A stretch of DNA of 64,000 nucleotides from Fluoribacter gormanii (GTDB lineage Bacteria; Pseudomonadota; Gammaproteobacteria; Legionellales; Legionellaceae). The notes under the pieces were generated by a model that saw only the letters and a list, made by a program, of their open reading frames with translations, was not told the DNA's origin and did no database searches. The translations under genes were made by a program, and so were the position numbers. How positions within the stretch are numbered: the stretch's first letter is position 1; each line of letters begins with the position of its first letter. This document shows, piece after piece, positions 1-7,881 of the stretch. Location of the stretch: contig NZ_FTNL01000009.1 in NCBI RefSeq assembly GCF_900156395.1, forward strand, positions 1 to 64,000. Reading direction: 5' to 3'.

Positions 1-1
1 A

Positions 2-262
2 GAATGCCCCGATTGTGGTCGGTCTCTGGCAAAGCAAGCAGCCCAAGGTATAATCAAACGACAAGTTTTTGATTTACCAATCGTGCAGGTTGAGGTGACA
101 GAGCATCGTGCGGAAATGAAGTTCTGCTCCTGTTGTCAAAAGCAGGTCACCGCCTCTTTTCCCTCGGAAGTAAAGGCACATGCCCAATATGAAAACAGAG
201 TCCGTTCTTGGATTGTGTACTATCAAAACCAGCACTTGATACCAGAGGTTCGGATTCAGCAC
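2..262 (+). pseudogene. IS66-family transposase fragment (N-terminal zinc-finger region)
   Basis: An open frame from base 2 encodes a CxxC segment (ECPDCGRSL), then RQVFDLP, VTEHRAE, a second Cys cluster (CSCCQK), FPSEVKAHAQYENRV and YQNQHLIPEVR. This succession is characteristic of the zinc-binding N-terminal part of IS66 transposases (TnpC). The similarity stops near base 262, after which the frame runs on into the neighbouring GIY-YIG gene without transposase sequence. No DDE catalytic domain follows, so the copy is a 3'-truncated relic. Its 5' end lies outside the window, so whether the upstream part is intact cannot be seen. Confidence 0.8.
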
Positions 263-306
263 AGGAAGATAAGACAACAGATAGTCCAACTGAACAGGAA
301 ATCTAT

Positions 307-597
307 ATGCATAAGGAATCATACATTTACCTTCTGGCTAACAAACACAATAATGTTTTATATACTGGCATTACCAATGATTTGATTCGTCGTGTCTATG
401 AGCACAAAAATAAGCTAGTTGCTGGATTCACCAAAAAATACAACGTGGATCGATTGGTATACTATGAAGCGTGTAGGAGTATCATTGTAGCCATTGAACG
501 AGAAAAACAAATCAAGGGTTGGTCACGAAAAAAGAAGCATGATTTGATTAATGCATTGAACCCAGAGTGGAATGATTTGTATCAATCGATTCTTTAA
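307..597 (+). CDS. GIY-YIG endonuclease-domain protein
   Basis: The 96-residue product is a stand-alone GIY-YIG nuclease domain of the UvrC N-terminal/UPF0213 type. The motif reads SYIYLLA...LYTGITNDL, followed by IRRVYEHK with the conserved Arg, a central Glu in AIEREKQIKGW, and the terminal NPEWNDLY typical of the small single-domain group. I start it at ATG 307 because homology begins there. The frame is open back to 208, but the extra 33 residues are low in homology and overlap the IS66 relic in another frame. These small proteins are widespread and often duplicated near mobile DNA; their substrate is generally unknown. Confidence 0.85.
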   Translation: MHKESYIYLLANKHNNVLYTGITNDLIRRVYEHKNKLVAGFTKKYNVDRLVYYEACRSIIVAIEREKQIKGWSRKKKHDLINALNPEWNDLYQSIL

Positions 598-611
598 AAA
601 TTGTTCCACCT

Positions 612-655
612 GACTGGAGATCCCTCACCCTCGCTGCGCTCGGGTTCGGGATGAC
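612..655. repeat. Dispersed GAGATCCCTCACCC...GGATGAC-type repeat
   Basis: A GC-rich stretch in an AT-rich intergenic region. It contains CCCTCGCTGCGCTCGGG followed by TTCGGGATGACG, a wording that recurs as a short dispersed palindromic repeat in many bacterial genomes. CCCTCG and the nearby CTCGGG can pair weakly. It lies just downstream of the GIY-YIG gene and may act as a transcript end. The family assignment is from memory of similar repeats, not from a second copy in this window. Confidence 0.45.
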
Positions 656-820
656 GTGGAAAGTTACTCATTTTCTTAGAAATGGGCCAAAATTGGCCCA
701 TTTACAGAATTGTGCTATAAAATTTTCGTGTCCAGCATGTTCATTTTGTTCAGCGTTCAGAAGATGATCTGATAAAATTTTCTTTCGCATAAAAATAACT
801 CCAATCATTTAGAGAACATC

Positions 821-1414
821 ATGAAATTTTTCAGGCGAGCAGGTATTTTTATTTTGATCACAGCGATTATTCTTTATTCTTTTGTGGCTGTGTATGTTAT
901 AAAAAATGCCGAAAAAGATGAGAAAAAACACGCCGATGTTATTTTAGTACTTGGAGCAAAAGCCTATCGCCATAATTCTTACAATCTTTGCCTCGTGGCT
1001 CGAGTAAAACATGCAGTTGATTTATACAGGGCTAACTTTGCTCCAAAGCTTCTTTTCTCAGGTGGTACAGATACAGAAGATGGTGCAAATGAAGCGCGAA
1101 CTATGAAAAAAATTGCATTATCTTTAGGTGTACCTAAAGAAGACATCCTGCTTGAATCCGCCTCAACTTCCACTTATGAAAATCTTCTTTTTTCTAAAAA
1201 GCTATTACAAGAAAAGCAATTACAATCCATTATTTTAGTAACTGAACCTTTTCATGCCCCCAGAGCCATTCTTGTCGCTCAAAAATTGGGGCTAGATGTA
1301 TTTAGCTCCCCTGCAGTACAAAGCGCATGCTGGACAAAAAATAAATATCTATCGCGTTACTTTCTCAAAGAGCCCCTTGCCATAATTTTTTACAAAATGA
1401 GAAATAGGTTATGA
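821..1414 (+). CDS. YdcF/SanA-like DUF218 envelope protein
   Basis: The 197-residue protein has one N-terminal membrane segment (about residues 8-27) and then a DUF218 domain. Visible motifs are VILVLGAKA at the first strand, an Arg-containing helix (ARVKHAVDLYR), LLFSGGTD, an E-A-x-T-M helix, ESASTSTYENLLFSK and ILVTEPFHAPRA. This order is typical of the ElyC/SanA/YdcF superfamily, which works at the cell envelope, where SanA and ElyC affect peptidoglycan or undecaprenyl-phosphate handling. The exact reaction is not established for the family. The gene stands alone, with a MITE-like element downstream. Confidence 0.85.
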   Translation: MKFFRRAGIFILITAIILYSFVAVYVIKNAEKDEKKHADVILVLGAKAYRHNSYNLCLVARVKHAVDLYRANFAPKLLFSGGTDTEDGANEARTMKKIALSLGVPKEDILLESASTSTYENLLFSKKLLQEKQLQSIILVTEPFHAPRAILVAQKLGLDVFSSPAVQSACWTKNKYLSRYFLKEPLAIIFYKMRNRL

Positions 1415-1470
1415 ACGGGTTCATTGTGAAACTAATTATTGAAAAGGGCTACACTTAATGTAACCCTTTA

Positions 1471-1630
1471 GGGCGTGTTGACAATTGGTGTCACGATCAA
1501 AAACCAAGCTAATTTGCGCAAATTTCAGCTTGAGTTCGTTAAATAGAGCTGGCTATTCGCCTCACTCAAGTTAAAATTTGCACTAAATTATCCCGATTTT
1601 TGACTCGCGCCCCCAAATGTCAATACGCCC
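1471..1630. mobile_element. MITE-like inverted-repeat element flanked by TA
   Basis: This 160 bp element begins GGGCGTGTTGACA and ends TGTCAATACGCCC. The two halves are imperfect inverted repeats of roughly 75 bp each: the left arm matches the reverse complement of the right arm through GGGCGT(G/A)TTGACA, TCAAAAA, AATTT, GCAAATTT and CTTGAGT. The dinucleotide TA abuts both ends (1469-1470 and 1631-1632), as expected for a TA target-site duplication made by IS630/Tc1-mariner-type transposases. It contains no open frame of note and would depend on a transposase in trans. Confidence 0.75.
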
Positions 1631-1651
1631 TATACTCTTGGATTATTTTAA

Positions 1652-2122
1652 TTATTTACTTTTAGTACAAGTCTCTGATCCAAGTTGATTGTCTGATTGT
1701 AAAACCCAATTGGATTGTAATGAACCATCGGGCTTAATTTCTATCATTTGAATACCAATTACGTCTGGTTTTCTTGGATCCCAAAAAGAGGATGCAACTA
1801 CATTTGTTTGATTTGGGTGCATAACGCCAGTACCGTAAAGAACAGGATCTCCATTACTGTTATCCCATTCCAAAGTATAAGTATCGCCAGTTTTGGATAC
1901 TGTAAGAGGATAAGCAACCGTATTATTCGCAGAGTCAACACGTTGGCATTGATAATCCCCTAAAAAAGCAGAAGAGCCAGCCTTATTTGTTGACGTATCA
2001 CTACTTTTCGAAGCAGGAGTTGAAGTACTGGGAGTAGTTGTACTCGTGTCATCTGCATAAGCAGTTAGAGTGGGTACGGATAATGCGGCAACTAAATACA
2101 TACTTTTAATTACAGTGTTCAT
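1652..2122 (-). CDS. Secreted protein of unknown function (paralogue 1)
   Basis: The 156-residue protein has a Sec signal peptide (cleavage probably after AYA, near residue 23), then a Ser/Thr-rich linker (about 25-50). A compact domain follows, starting LGDYQCQRVD and ending ETCTKSK, with two Cys that could form a disulphide. A good Shine-Dalgarno (AAGGA) precedes ATG 2122. The downstream domain is clearly related to the next gene: GxYxC near the start, an FWDPRKP/FWQPKSP motif, KPDGSL, and GSETCTKS versus GTETCTKS at the end. I do not recognise a known family. Its position and signal peptide suggest a periplasmic or type II-secreted small protein. Confidence 0.8.
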   Translation of the reverse strand: MNTVIKSMYLVAALSVPTLTAYADDTSTTTPSTSTPASKSSDTSTNKAGSSAFLGDYQCQRVDSANNTVAYPLTVSKTGDTYTLEWDNSNGDPVLYGTGVMHPNQTNVVASSFWDPRKPDVIGIQMIEIKPDGSLQSNWVLQSDNQLGSETCTKSK

Positions 2123-2160
2123 AATAAATTCCTTTTCTCACCTATATGCGAATAAATCTA

Positions 2161-2574
2161 CTATTGGACTGATTTAGTACACGTTTCAGTACCACCTTTA
2201 TCCTTGTTGCTTTCTGCAAAAACACCATCCAGAGAACCATCAGGCTTAACTGTGAAAATTTGAATCGTTGTTACAGATGGAGATTTGGGTTGCCAAAATA
2301 TGTAGCCAATCGCATTATTGACATTTTTATTAAATATGCCTTTACCAATATAATACGGAAATACACTTCCTGTTGGAATTCCTGAAATTTTATAAACATC
2401 ACCATTTTTTTTGAACACTACGGTTTCAGTACCGTCATTGGGAGTTGTAAAAGGATCATGGTACGAGCATTTATATGAGCCAGAAATATCAGGTGTATCT
2501 GCAGAGTAGATACTGGGTGACACGGCTAAAATACCTAACATAGTTGCTAGGGAAAATTTATTGATGACACGCAT
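2161..2574 (-). CDS. Secreted protein of unknown function (paralogue 2)
   Basis: The 137-residue protein has a signal peptide ending near SIYSA (residues 1-24) and a mature domain with GSYKCSY at the start, FWQPKSP in the middle, KPDGSLDG and a terminal ETCTKSVQ. A strong ribosome site (AAGGAG) sits 6 bases before the ATG. It is the upstream member of a tandem pair with the 1652-2122 gene, 38 bp away on the same strand, and lacks the Ser/Thr-rich linker of its paralogue. The two probably arose by local duplication and form one transcript. Function unknown. Confidence 0.8.
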   Translation of the reverse strand: MRVINKFSLATMLGILAVSPSIYSADTPDISGSYKCSYHDPFTTPNDGTETVVFKKNGDVYKISGIPTGSVFPYYIGKGIFNKNVNNAIGYIFWQPKSPSVTTIQIFTVKPDGSLDGVFAESNKDKGGTETCTKSVQ

Positions 2575-2714
2575 ACGAACTCCTTTTCTTAATCACTTAA
2601 AATTGATTTTAAGATACCTAAGCTAATACTAAATATATGTTACGCAATATGGAAAAGCAAATTTGAAATGGAATAATTTTTATATAAAACAATCGTATTA
2701 ACTCAACATGGAAG

Positions 2715-3986
2715 TTAGTTAGATAAGTAAGAAGTATAATCTTCCAAATCTAAAGCTTGATTCGCATCAAGAAAATTAACTACTTTTTTCAAACGTCCTT
2801 GATTTATAGCCAAGGTCTCAAAAAAACCAAACTTGACGGGTTTTCCAAGAGCCGCTAATTTTTGTTTTTCTGCTGCCTGACATTTTGTCTCTCCGGAAAT
2901 CGACCATAAAGAATGCTTGTCACGAGAATCCTCTTCACGATTTTTTTTATATTCTTCCAAACAAAATAAACAGATTGCTGAATAAACTATCTTTGCTTCC
3001 TGGCTGTTTAGTATCCGTGCTTGCCTGTTTACTGCGGAAGCAAAACTTAAACCCGCGGCAAGGGATTTATCCTTTCGAGTTGCAAAATCAAGTTCTAATA
3101 AATGAAATGTCTTTTCTATTAGCTGATCTTCTGTATCGCCTTGATCAAGCCTGACGAGTTGAATAAAGGGATAAATCCAACGACTTTGGTTCGTAGCACT
3201 TAGAAAATCCACACGTAGGCGAGGAATTAAATGAGTTACCCGCTGCAAAGCATCAATAAACTTAATTGAGCGGAAATCAATGTATTGATCATGTGTATTG
3301 AAAAATCTGATGCATTCATTTGTATTTTGGGTTAACCAATTAAAAATTGCCAACTCAGAGCGCCGCTCTTCATCTGTCGTATGGGAGCGAAAATAAATCA
3401 GAAATGGAATTAAATTCAGTTGCTCCAGGGTGCAATATCTATAAATTAAATAAAAAAGTGCTCTTAGCAAAAACAGTACATCTTTCATTTTTACTATCAC
3501 TTGTGGTTTTTCTGAAGTTGTCCCTGCATTTAATCTGACGAGAGGATAACCATTTTCTCTGCGCTCTTCATAACCTAACATCCGACTCGCACGAATAAAT
3601 AAAGGCATAAGCTCAGTTATCATCAAGCGATTCCCAGCCAAATGATCAAAATGATTTTTTAACTCTTCATACAAAATAGGATGATGAAAGTCAGCTTCTA
3701 ACACATTTGCTTTCACCAATGACTGTTGAAATAAAAGCCAAGGCCTAACCTGAGCACCATTGTTCCATTCGTCATAAGGTACATTACAAACAGCCCAGTG
3801 CCAAAAGTGATTAATGAGTTCTTTTACAGGAAGCATTATGTCAGGGTTAACATCACTCTCGTCCTCGAGTAACGCAAACATCTCTGTTCGTCTTGAAACG
3901 AATTCAATGATTTCTTTGGGAAATTTTAATAATTCAATATTACTTTGAAGTTCGCCAATCCGTATTTTTAACTCGCAGACTTTCAT
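2715..3986 (-). CDS. Hypothetical helical protein, possible Dot/Icm effector
   Basis: The 423-residue product has no signal peptide and no membrane segment that would span convincingly; one hydrophobic patch lies at about 165-185. It is rich in Leu, Glu, Arg and aromatic residues and looks largely helical. A good ribosome site (GGAG, 7 bases) supports ATG 3986. The C-terminal region has several Glu/Asp residues shortly before the end (LDLEDYTSYLSN), loosely like the acidic patch of Dot/Icm signals. No family was recognised. It is monocistronic, transcribed away from pncB with a 341 bp divergent intergenic region. Confidence 0.7.
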   Translation of the reverse strand: MKVCELKIRIGELQSNIELLKFPKEIIEFVSRRTEMFALLEDESDVNPDIMLPVKELINHFWHWAVCNVPYDEWNNGAQVRPWLLFQQSLVKANVLEADFHHPILYEELKNHFDHLAGNRLMITELMPLFIRASRMLGYEERRENGYPLVRLNAGTTSEKPQVIVKMKDVLFLLRALFYLIYRYCTLEQLNLIPFLIYFRSHTTDEERRSELAIFNWLTQNTNECIRFFNTHDQYIDFRSIKFIDALQRVTHLIPRLRVDFLSATNQSRWIYPFIQLVRLDQGDTEDQLIEKTFHLLELDFATRKDKSLAAGLSFASAVNRQARILNSQEAKIVYSAICLFCLEEYKKNREEDSRDKHSLWSISGETKCQAAEKQKLAALGKPVKFGFFETLAINQGRLKKVVNFLDANQALDLEDYTSYLSN

Positions 3987-4327
3987 TCTTTGACTCCATG
4001 TCTTTTATTGAGTAATGATTAAGAAAATACTTAAAAAGTGTTGAAAAAAGCTGTGCCAAACCAACAATTGCTTCAAATTATTGACATTTTAATTAAATTT
4101 ATAACAAAATATTTATTTTAGATCTATAGCAATATGGCGTTTTTACTACAGAGTTTTTTCTTATTTAATTAAAAAGAGAAACTTCAAAACAATTCAGCTT
4201 ATTCCTGAGTTTCGTCAATAATTCCATAAACTTATTGCGACAAATTGGTAATTACTCTCCATCAACAATATAATCACCTTCTCCTATTACATAGACTTTA
4301 TTGCGGCAAGAAGGATACTGATTCAAA
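3987..4327. promoter_or_regulatory. Divergent intergenic region upstream of pncB
   Basis: This is 341 bp of very AT-rich DNA between the divergent 423-residue gene and pncB. Two similar segments, CCATAAACTTATTGCGACAA (4224-4243) and ACATAGACTTTATTGCGGCA (4289-4308), lie about 65 bp apart in direct orientation, 20-105 bp before the pncB start. They could be regulator sites for NAD-salvage control, but they do not match an operator I can name. A TTGACA lies at 4081-4086 without a well-spaced -10. No gene is seen here. Confidence 0.3.
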
Positions 4328-5737
4328 ATGTTTGATTTTACCGGAAGTTATACCGATCTATATCAACTGACCATGGCTCAAGTTTATTTTTTAAAAGGGC
4401 ACAAAAATAATACCGCTATTTTTGATTATTTTTTCAGAAAACTTCCTTTCGACTCAGGATATGCGATCTTCGCCGGCTTGGCAGATTTATTGGAAATATT
4501 GGAAAACTATCATTTCAGTGAACAAGATATCGATTTCTTACGGAATAAAGGAATGCATCCAAAGTTTCTTGAGTATTTGAAAAGCTTTCGTTTCAATGGA
4601 ACAGTTTATGCTCCCTCAGAAGGTGATTTGGTGTTCCCTACTTGTCCTGTAGTCACCATTGAAGCCAATATGATTGAGGCACAATTGATTGAAACAATCC
4701 TGTTAAACTTACTTAATTTTCAGACTCTTATTGCCACAAAAGCAAGCCGAATCCGACATGTTGCGGGCGATTGTACTCTTGTAGATTTTGGGCTGCGCAG
4801 AGCCCAAGGCCCCGGAGGATATTATGCCAGCCGTGCAGCGATTGTCGGGGGATTTGATGCAACAAGCAATGTATGTGCCGGACGAGATTATGATATCCCT
4901 ATTTCGGGAACGATGGCTCATTCATTCATCCAAAGTTATGACAATGAATTAACGGCTTTTCGTGATTTTGCTGAAATATGGCCTGATAACTGTACCCTCC
5001 TCGTAGATACCTACAGTACCCTGGAAAGTGGAGTACCCAATGCTATTCGCATAGGTAAAGAGATGGAACAACGCGGCCATCGATTGCAAGCAATCCGCCT
5101 AGATAGTGGGGATTTAGGCGAGTTGGCAAAAAAATCTCGTCAAATGCTCGATGACGCCGGTTTGCATTATGTGAAAATTGTTGCCTCCAATCAATTAGAT
5201 GAAATCAGAATACAAATGCTGCGTGATCAAAAAGCGCCTATCGACATTTTTGGTGTTGGAACCAATTTAGTCATTGGCGCCCCTGATGCGGCTTTAGATG
5301 GAGTATATAAACTGGCTTTTGCCGAGGGAAAACCGAGACTTAAACTTTCTGAGTCAACAAGTAAAATCACACTGCCTTATAAAAAACAAGTGTTCAGATT
5401 GTTACAGCAAAATACCTTTTTTGGCGCCGATGTTATCGGGCTTATGGATGAGGAAAATTTGGATGGGGTTTATGCTCCGTTTGCATCTGAAAAATTATTG
5501 CCTATCACTCCAGATCAGCAAGAACCATTGCTGCAAAAAGTCATGGAAAATGGCAAACAATTAATCCCATCGAAAACACTGAACGAAATTGCAGAATTTA
5601 GTAGAATGCGTTTAAGCCAACTACCTGATGAATATAAGCGGCTTGATAAGCCCAATATCTATCAGGTTGGATTAAGCAACCAGCTTAAGACAAAACGCAA
5701 CGCTTTAATTCATGATATAAAAACAAATCCTATCTGA
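4328..5737 (+). CDS. pncB: Nicotinate phosphoribosyltransferase
   Basis: The 469-residue enzyme converts nicotinate, PRPP and ATP to nicotinate mononucleotide in NAD salvage (Preiss-Handler pathway). Features seen: N-terminal TDLYQLTMAQVYF, FDYFFRKLP, then DFGLRRAQGPGG, the phosphorylatable His in ISGTMAHSFIQS (His198), LLVDTYST, and RLDSGDLGEL for PRPP binding. The length fits the longer bacterial NAPRT group rather than the ~400-residue E. coli form. It shares one base with the pncA start (TGATG), so the two are almost certainly co-translated. Confidence 0.95.
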   Translation: MFDFTGSYTDLYQLTMAQVYFLKGHKNNTAIFDYFFRKLPFDSGYAIFAGLADLLEILENYHFSEQDIDFLRNKGMHPKFLEYLKSFRFNGTVYAPSEGDLVFPTCPVVTIEANMIEAQLIETILLNLLNFQTLIATKASRIRHVAGDCTLVDFGLRRAQGPGGYYASRAAIVGGFDATSNVCAGRDYDIPISGTMAHSFIQSYDNELTAFRDFAEIWPDNCTLLVDTYSTLESGVPNAIRIGKEMEQRGHRLQAIRLDSGDLGELAKKSRQMLDDAGLHYVKIVASNQLDEIRIQMLRDQKAPIDIFGVGTNLVIGAPDAALDGVYKLAFAEGKPRLKLSESTSKITLPYKKQVFRLLQQNTFFGADVIGLMDEENLDGVYAPFASEKLLPITPDQQEPLLQKVMENGKQLIPSKTLNEIAEFSRMRLSQLPDEYKRLDKPNIYQVGLSNQLKTKRNALIHDIKTNPI

Positions 5738-6348
5738 TGAAAACATTAATTATTATCGATGTACAAAATGATTTTATGCCAGGGGGATCCTTAGCGGTAC
5801 CTCATGGAGATTCCATTGTCCCCGTCATTAATCAAATTACTCCCAAATTTAAGTTGATTGTTGCTACTCAGGATTGGCATCCACAAAAACATAAAAGTTT
5901 TGCATCCAATCATCCCGGAAAAAAGCCTTTTGAAAAAATGATGCTGCATGAAATAGAACAAATATTATGGCCAGACCATTGTATTCAGGGAACCTGGGGT
6001 GCAGAATTTTATCCACTACTTGAAACAAGGCCTGTAGCCGCTATTTTTCGTAAGGCGATGGATCCTGAAATCGATAGTTATAGCGCCTTTTATGATACCG
6101 GCCACAAAAAAAATATTGGCTTAGCGGGTTATCTTCATGCTCAAGGAGCCAAAGAACTCTATTTTTGTGGTTTATGTGCCGATATTTGTGTGTATTTCTC
6201 AATAAAGGATGCACTCCAAGAAGGATTCAAATGCTATTTGATTGAAGATGCAACCCTTCCCCTAAATAAAGAGGCTTTTAAAAAAATCAAACTGGAACTC
6301 TTGGAACATGGCGTGGAATTCTTACGCAGCAGTGAGATTAACTTTTAA
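5737..6348 (+). CDS. pncA: Nicotinamidase (isochorismatase fold)
   Basis: The 203-residue protein hydrolyses nicotinamide to nicotinate, feeding the adjacent PncB. The catalytic triad is visible as Asp8 (IIIDVQNDF), Lys106 (FRKAMDPEIDSYSAF) and Cys151 (ADICVYFS). The metal-site residues lie in TQDWHP and the nearby His. GGSLAVP and WPDHCIQGTWGAEF are also typical. The start overlaps the pncB stop by one base. With PncB it forms a two-step nicotinamide salvage pathway in one operon. Confidence 0.95.
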   Translation: MKTLIIIDVQNDFMPGGSLAVPHGDSIVPVINQITPKFKLIVATQDWHPQKHKSFASNHPGKKPFEKMMLHEIEQILWPDHCIQGTWGAEFYPLLETRPVAAIFRKAMDPEIDSYSAFYDTGHKKNIGLAGYLHAQGAKELYFCGLCADICVYFSIKDALQEGFKCYLIEDATLPLNKEAFKKIKLELLEHGVEFLRSSEINF

Positions 6349-6539
6349 AGCTTTGTGATTAGATGCTCGATCATATCTTTTGCTTTTTGCAGTTTTTACC
6401 ATCCAGTAAATTTATAGGGTTCCTTTTACAATGAGGTGATTGGGTATGTCAGAGTATTTATTGATCCAAAAATAACAAAAAAAAATCAAATTGAAATACT
6501 ATAATACAATTATATGATTCGTATTTATATGAAATAATT

Positions 6540-7832
6540 ATGGTATTATCAGTCAATGATCTTAAAAATGGTGCAATTTATTTAGATATAAAAGGAACTT
6601 TAGCAGAGCGAATAGACTTCGCTTGGTCTGTTTATTCGACTGAGGATAACTTTGAGCGAGAAGAAAAAAAAGCTGCATTAAAATTTCTTATTTTCGCATT
6701 TGATATCACAGACACTAATAAAATAAATGAGCAGCTAATCCAATTAATGGCAAAAAGGGAACAATATAAAGATAAAAACCCAGAATATATTCCAGGTAAA
6801 TCCCCCACTCTACCGTTTGATCCTGGAGTAGTAATTCCACAAAAAACAGCGGAGCATGGTCAAGCAGATGTAAAAGAAATCAAGGAAGCAATTGAATCTA
6901 ATGAGCTTCTAGACGTTAATAACAGGTCAAAACAACTTGATTCCCATAAGCAGACAAAATTCCTAACTCCTGAAGAACGTGCTGAAAAAAGAGTACACAT
7001 TAGGAATGGCAAATTTAAATGCCATGGTCGAGACGTTGATACATCTAACATGATATCTCATGATAAAAAAGGTTTTGCTGCATTTACATTGAATACAAAC
7101 GGTGAACTATCAATATTTAATCATCATGGGATGGCTGATCGAGTTGCTCATTCATCCATGAATGCAGGAGCACCTGTTGTTGCAGCTGGAGAAATAGAAA
7201 TTAAAGGAGGCGTACTAAAAACAATAACAACCCATAGCGGGCACTATCATCCATCTTTATTTAATGTTTACAGATTTCTAGAACATTTATCACGAAATAA
7301 TGTTGATATTAGTCAAGCAAAAGTAGTTACTTTCACTGATCCATCTACATCGCTTCATCATCTTCAATCAACACCCGTTTATTTTTCAGCTTATCCAAAA
7401 GCACTGTATGAAACCCCTGCGACACAAATTCATATAGAGATGAATAAGATTATTAATGAAAATATTGATTCCATTAATCAACAACTAAAATCCTATCAAA
7501 AGGCAGGGATTAAAACTTCATTATTTAAGCTTAAAGATAAATTAAGTGGCTCAGATTTAACTGAAAGACGAGCAGAGTTAGCCGCTACTTTTGAGGCTAA
7601 TATCAATTCATTTAAAGCAGGTTTAGTAAATACATTATCTGCTAGCGAGCTAAAAGAAAAAATTAATGAATTAAATACTTTAATTTCAGACTATCAAAGT
7701 AAAAATGAAGAGTTATCTTCTGGTGGTCGTTTGGCAAAAACGATGGACATGTTTAAAGAAAGAGTAAATGATTTAAAATCAGCTCAAGACGAAATTGAAC
7801 AAAAATCAACGAGTATGAAAAAAATAAGCTAA
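6540..7832 (+). CDS. Effector candidate with plant IQM-like domain
   Basis: This 430-residue protein has no signal peptide. Residues about 155-275 contain KRVHIRNGKFKCHGRDVDTS, KKGFAAFTLNTNGELSIFNH, then HSSMNAGAPVVAAGEIEI, GGVLKTITTHSGHYHPS and LSRNNVDISQAKV. This run matches the conserved block of plant IQM (IQ-motif, calmodulin-binding) proteins, where it reads HSSFLAGG...AAGxL...IxxxSGHYxPT...FLxxxNVDLxxVKx. The N-terminus (1-150) is acidic and helical and the C-terminus (300-430) is coiled coil. I saw no clear IQ motif. The eukaryote-like domain and coiled coil make a translocated effector likely. The biochemical role of the block is not established. Confidence 0.7.
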   Translation: MVLSVNDLKNGAIYLDIKGTLAERIDFAWSVYSTEDNFEREEKKAALKFLIFAFDITDTNKINEQLIQLMAKREQYKDKNPEYIPGKSPTLPFDPGVVIPQKTAEHGQADVKEIKEAIESNELLDVNNRSKQLDSHKQTKFLTPEERAEKRVHIRNGKFKCHGRDVDTSNMISHDKKGFAAFTLNTNGELSIFNHHGMADRVAHSSMNAGAPVVAAGEIEIKGGVLKTITTHSGHYHPSLFNVYRFLEHLSRNNVDISQAKVVTFTDPSTSLHHLQSTPVYFSAYPKALYETPATQIHIEMNKIINENIDSINQQLKSYQKAGIKTSLFKLKDKLSGSDLTERRAELAATFEANINSFKAGLVNTLSASELKEKINELNTLISDYQSKNEELSSGGRLAKTMDMFKERVNDLKSAQDEIEQKSTSMKKIS

Positions 7833-7881
7833 TTCAATATTAATTAAGGCGAACGGATTTTCAGATAGGCTACATCTGCTC

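Noticed and set aside
83-385. Open frame continuing from the IS66 relic to 385
   Set aside because: Only the part up to about 262 resembles the transposase; the rest is the wrong frame of the GIY-YIG gene.
3987-4327. NrtR-type operator before pncB
   Set aside because: No match to a motif I could verify; only an unassigned pair of similar segments is reported.
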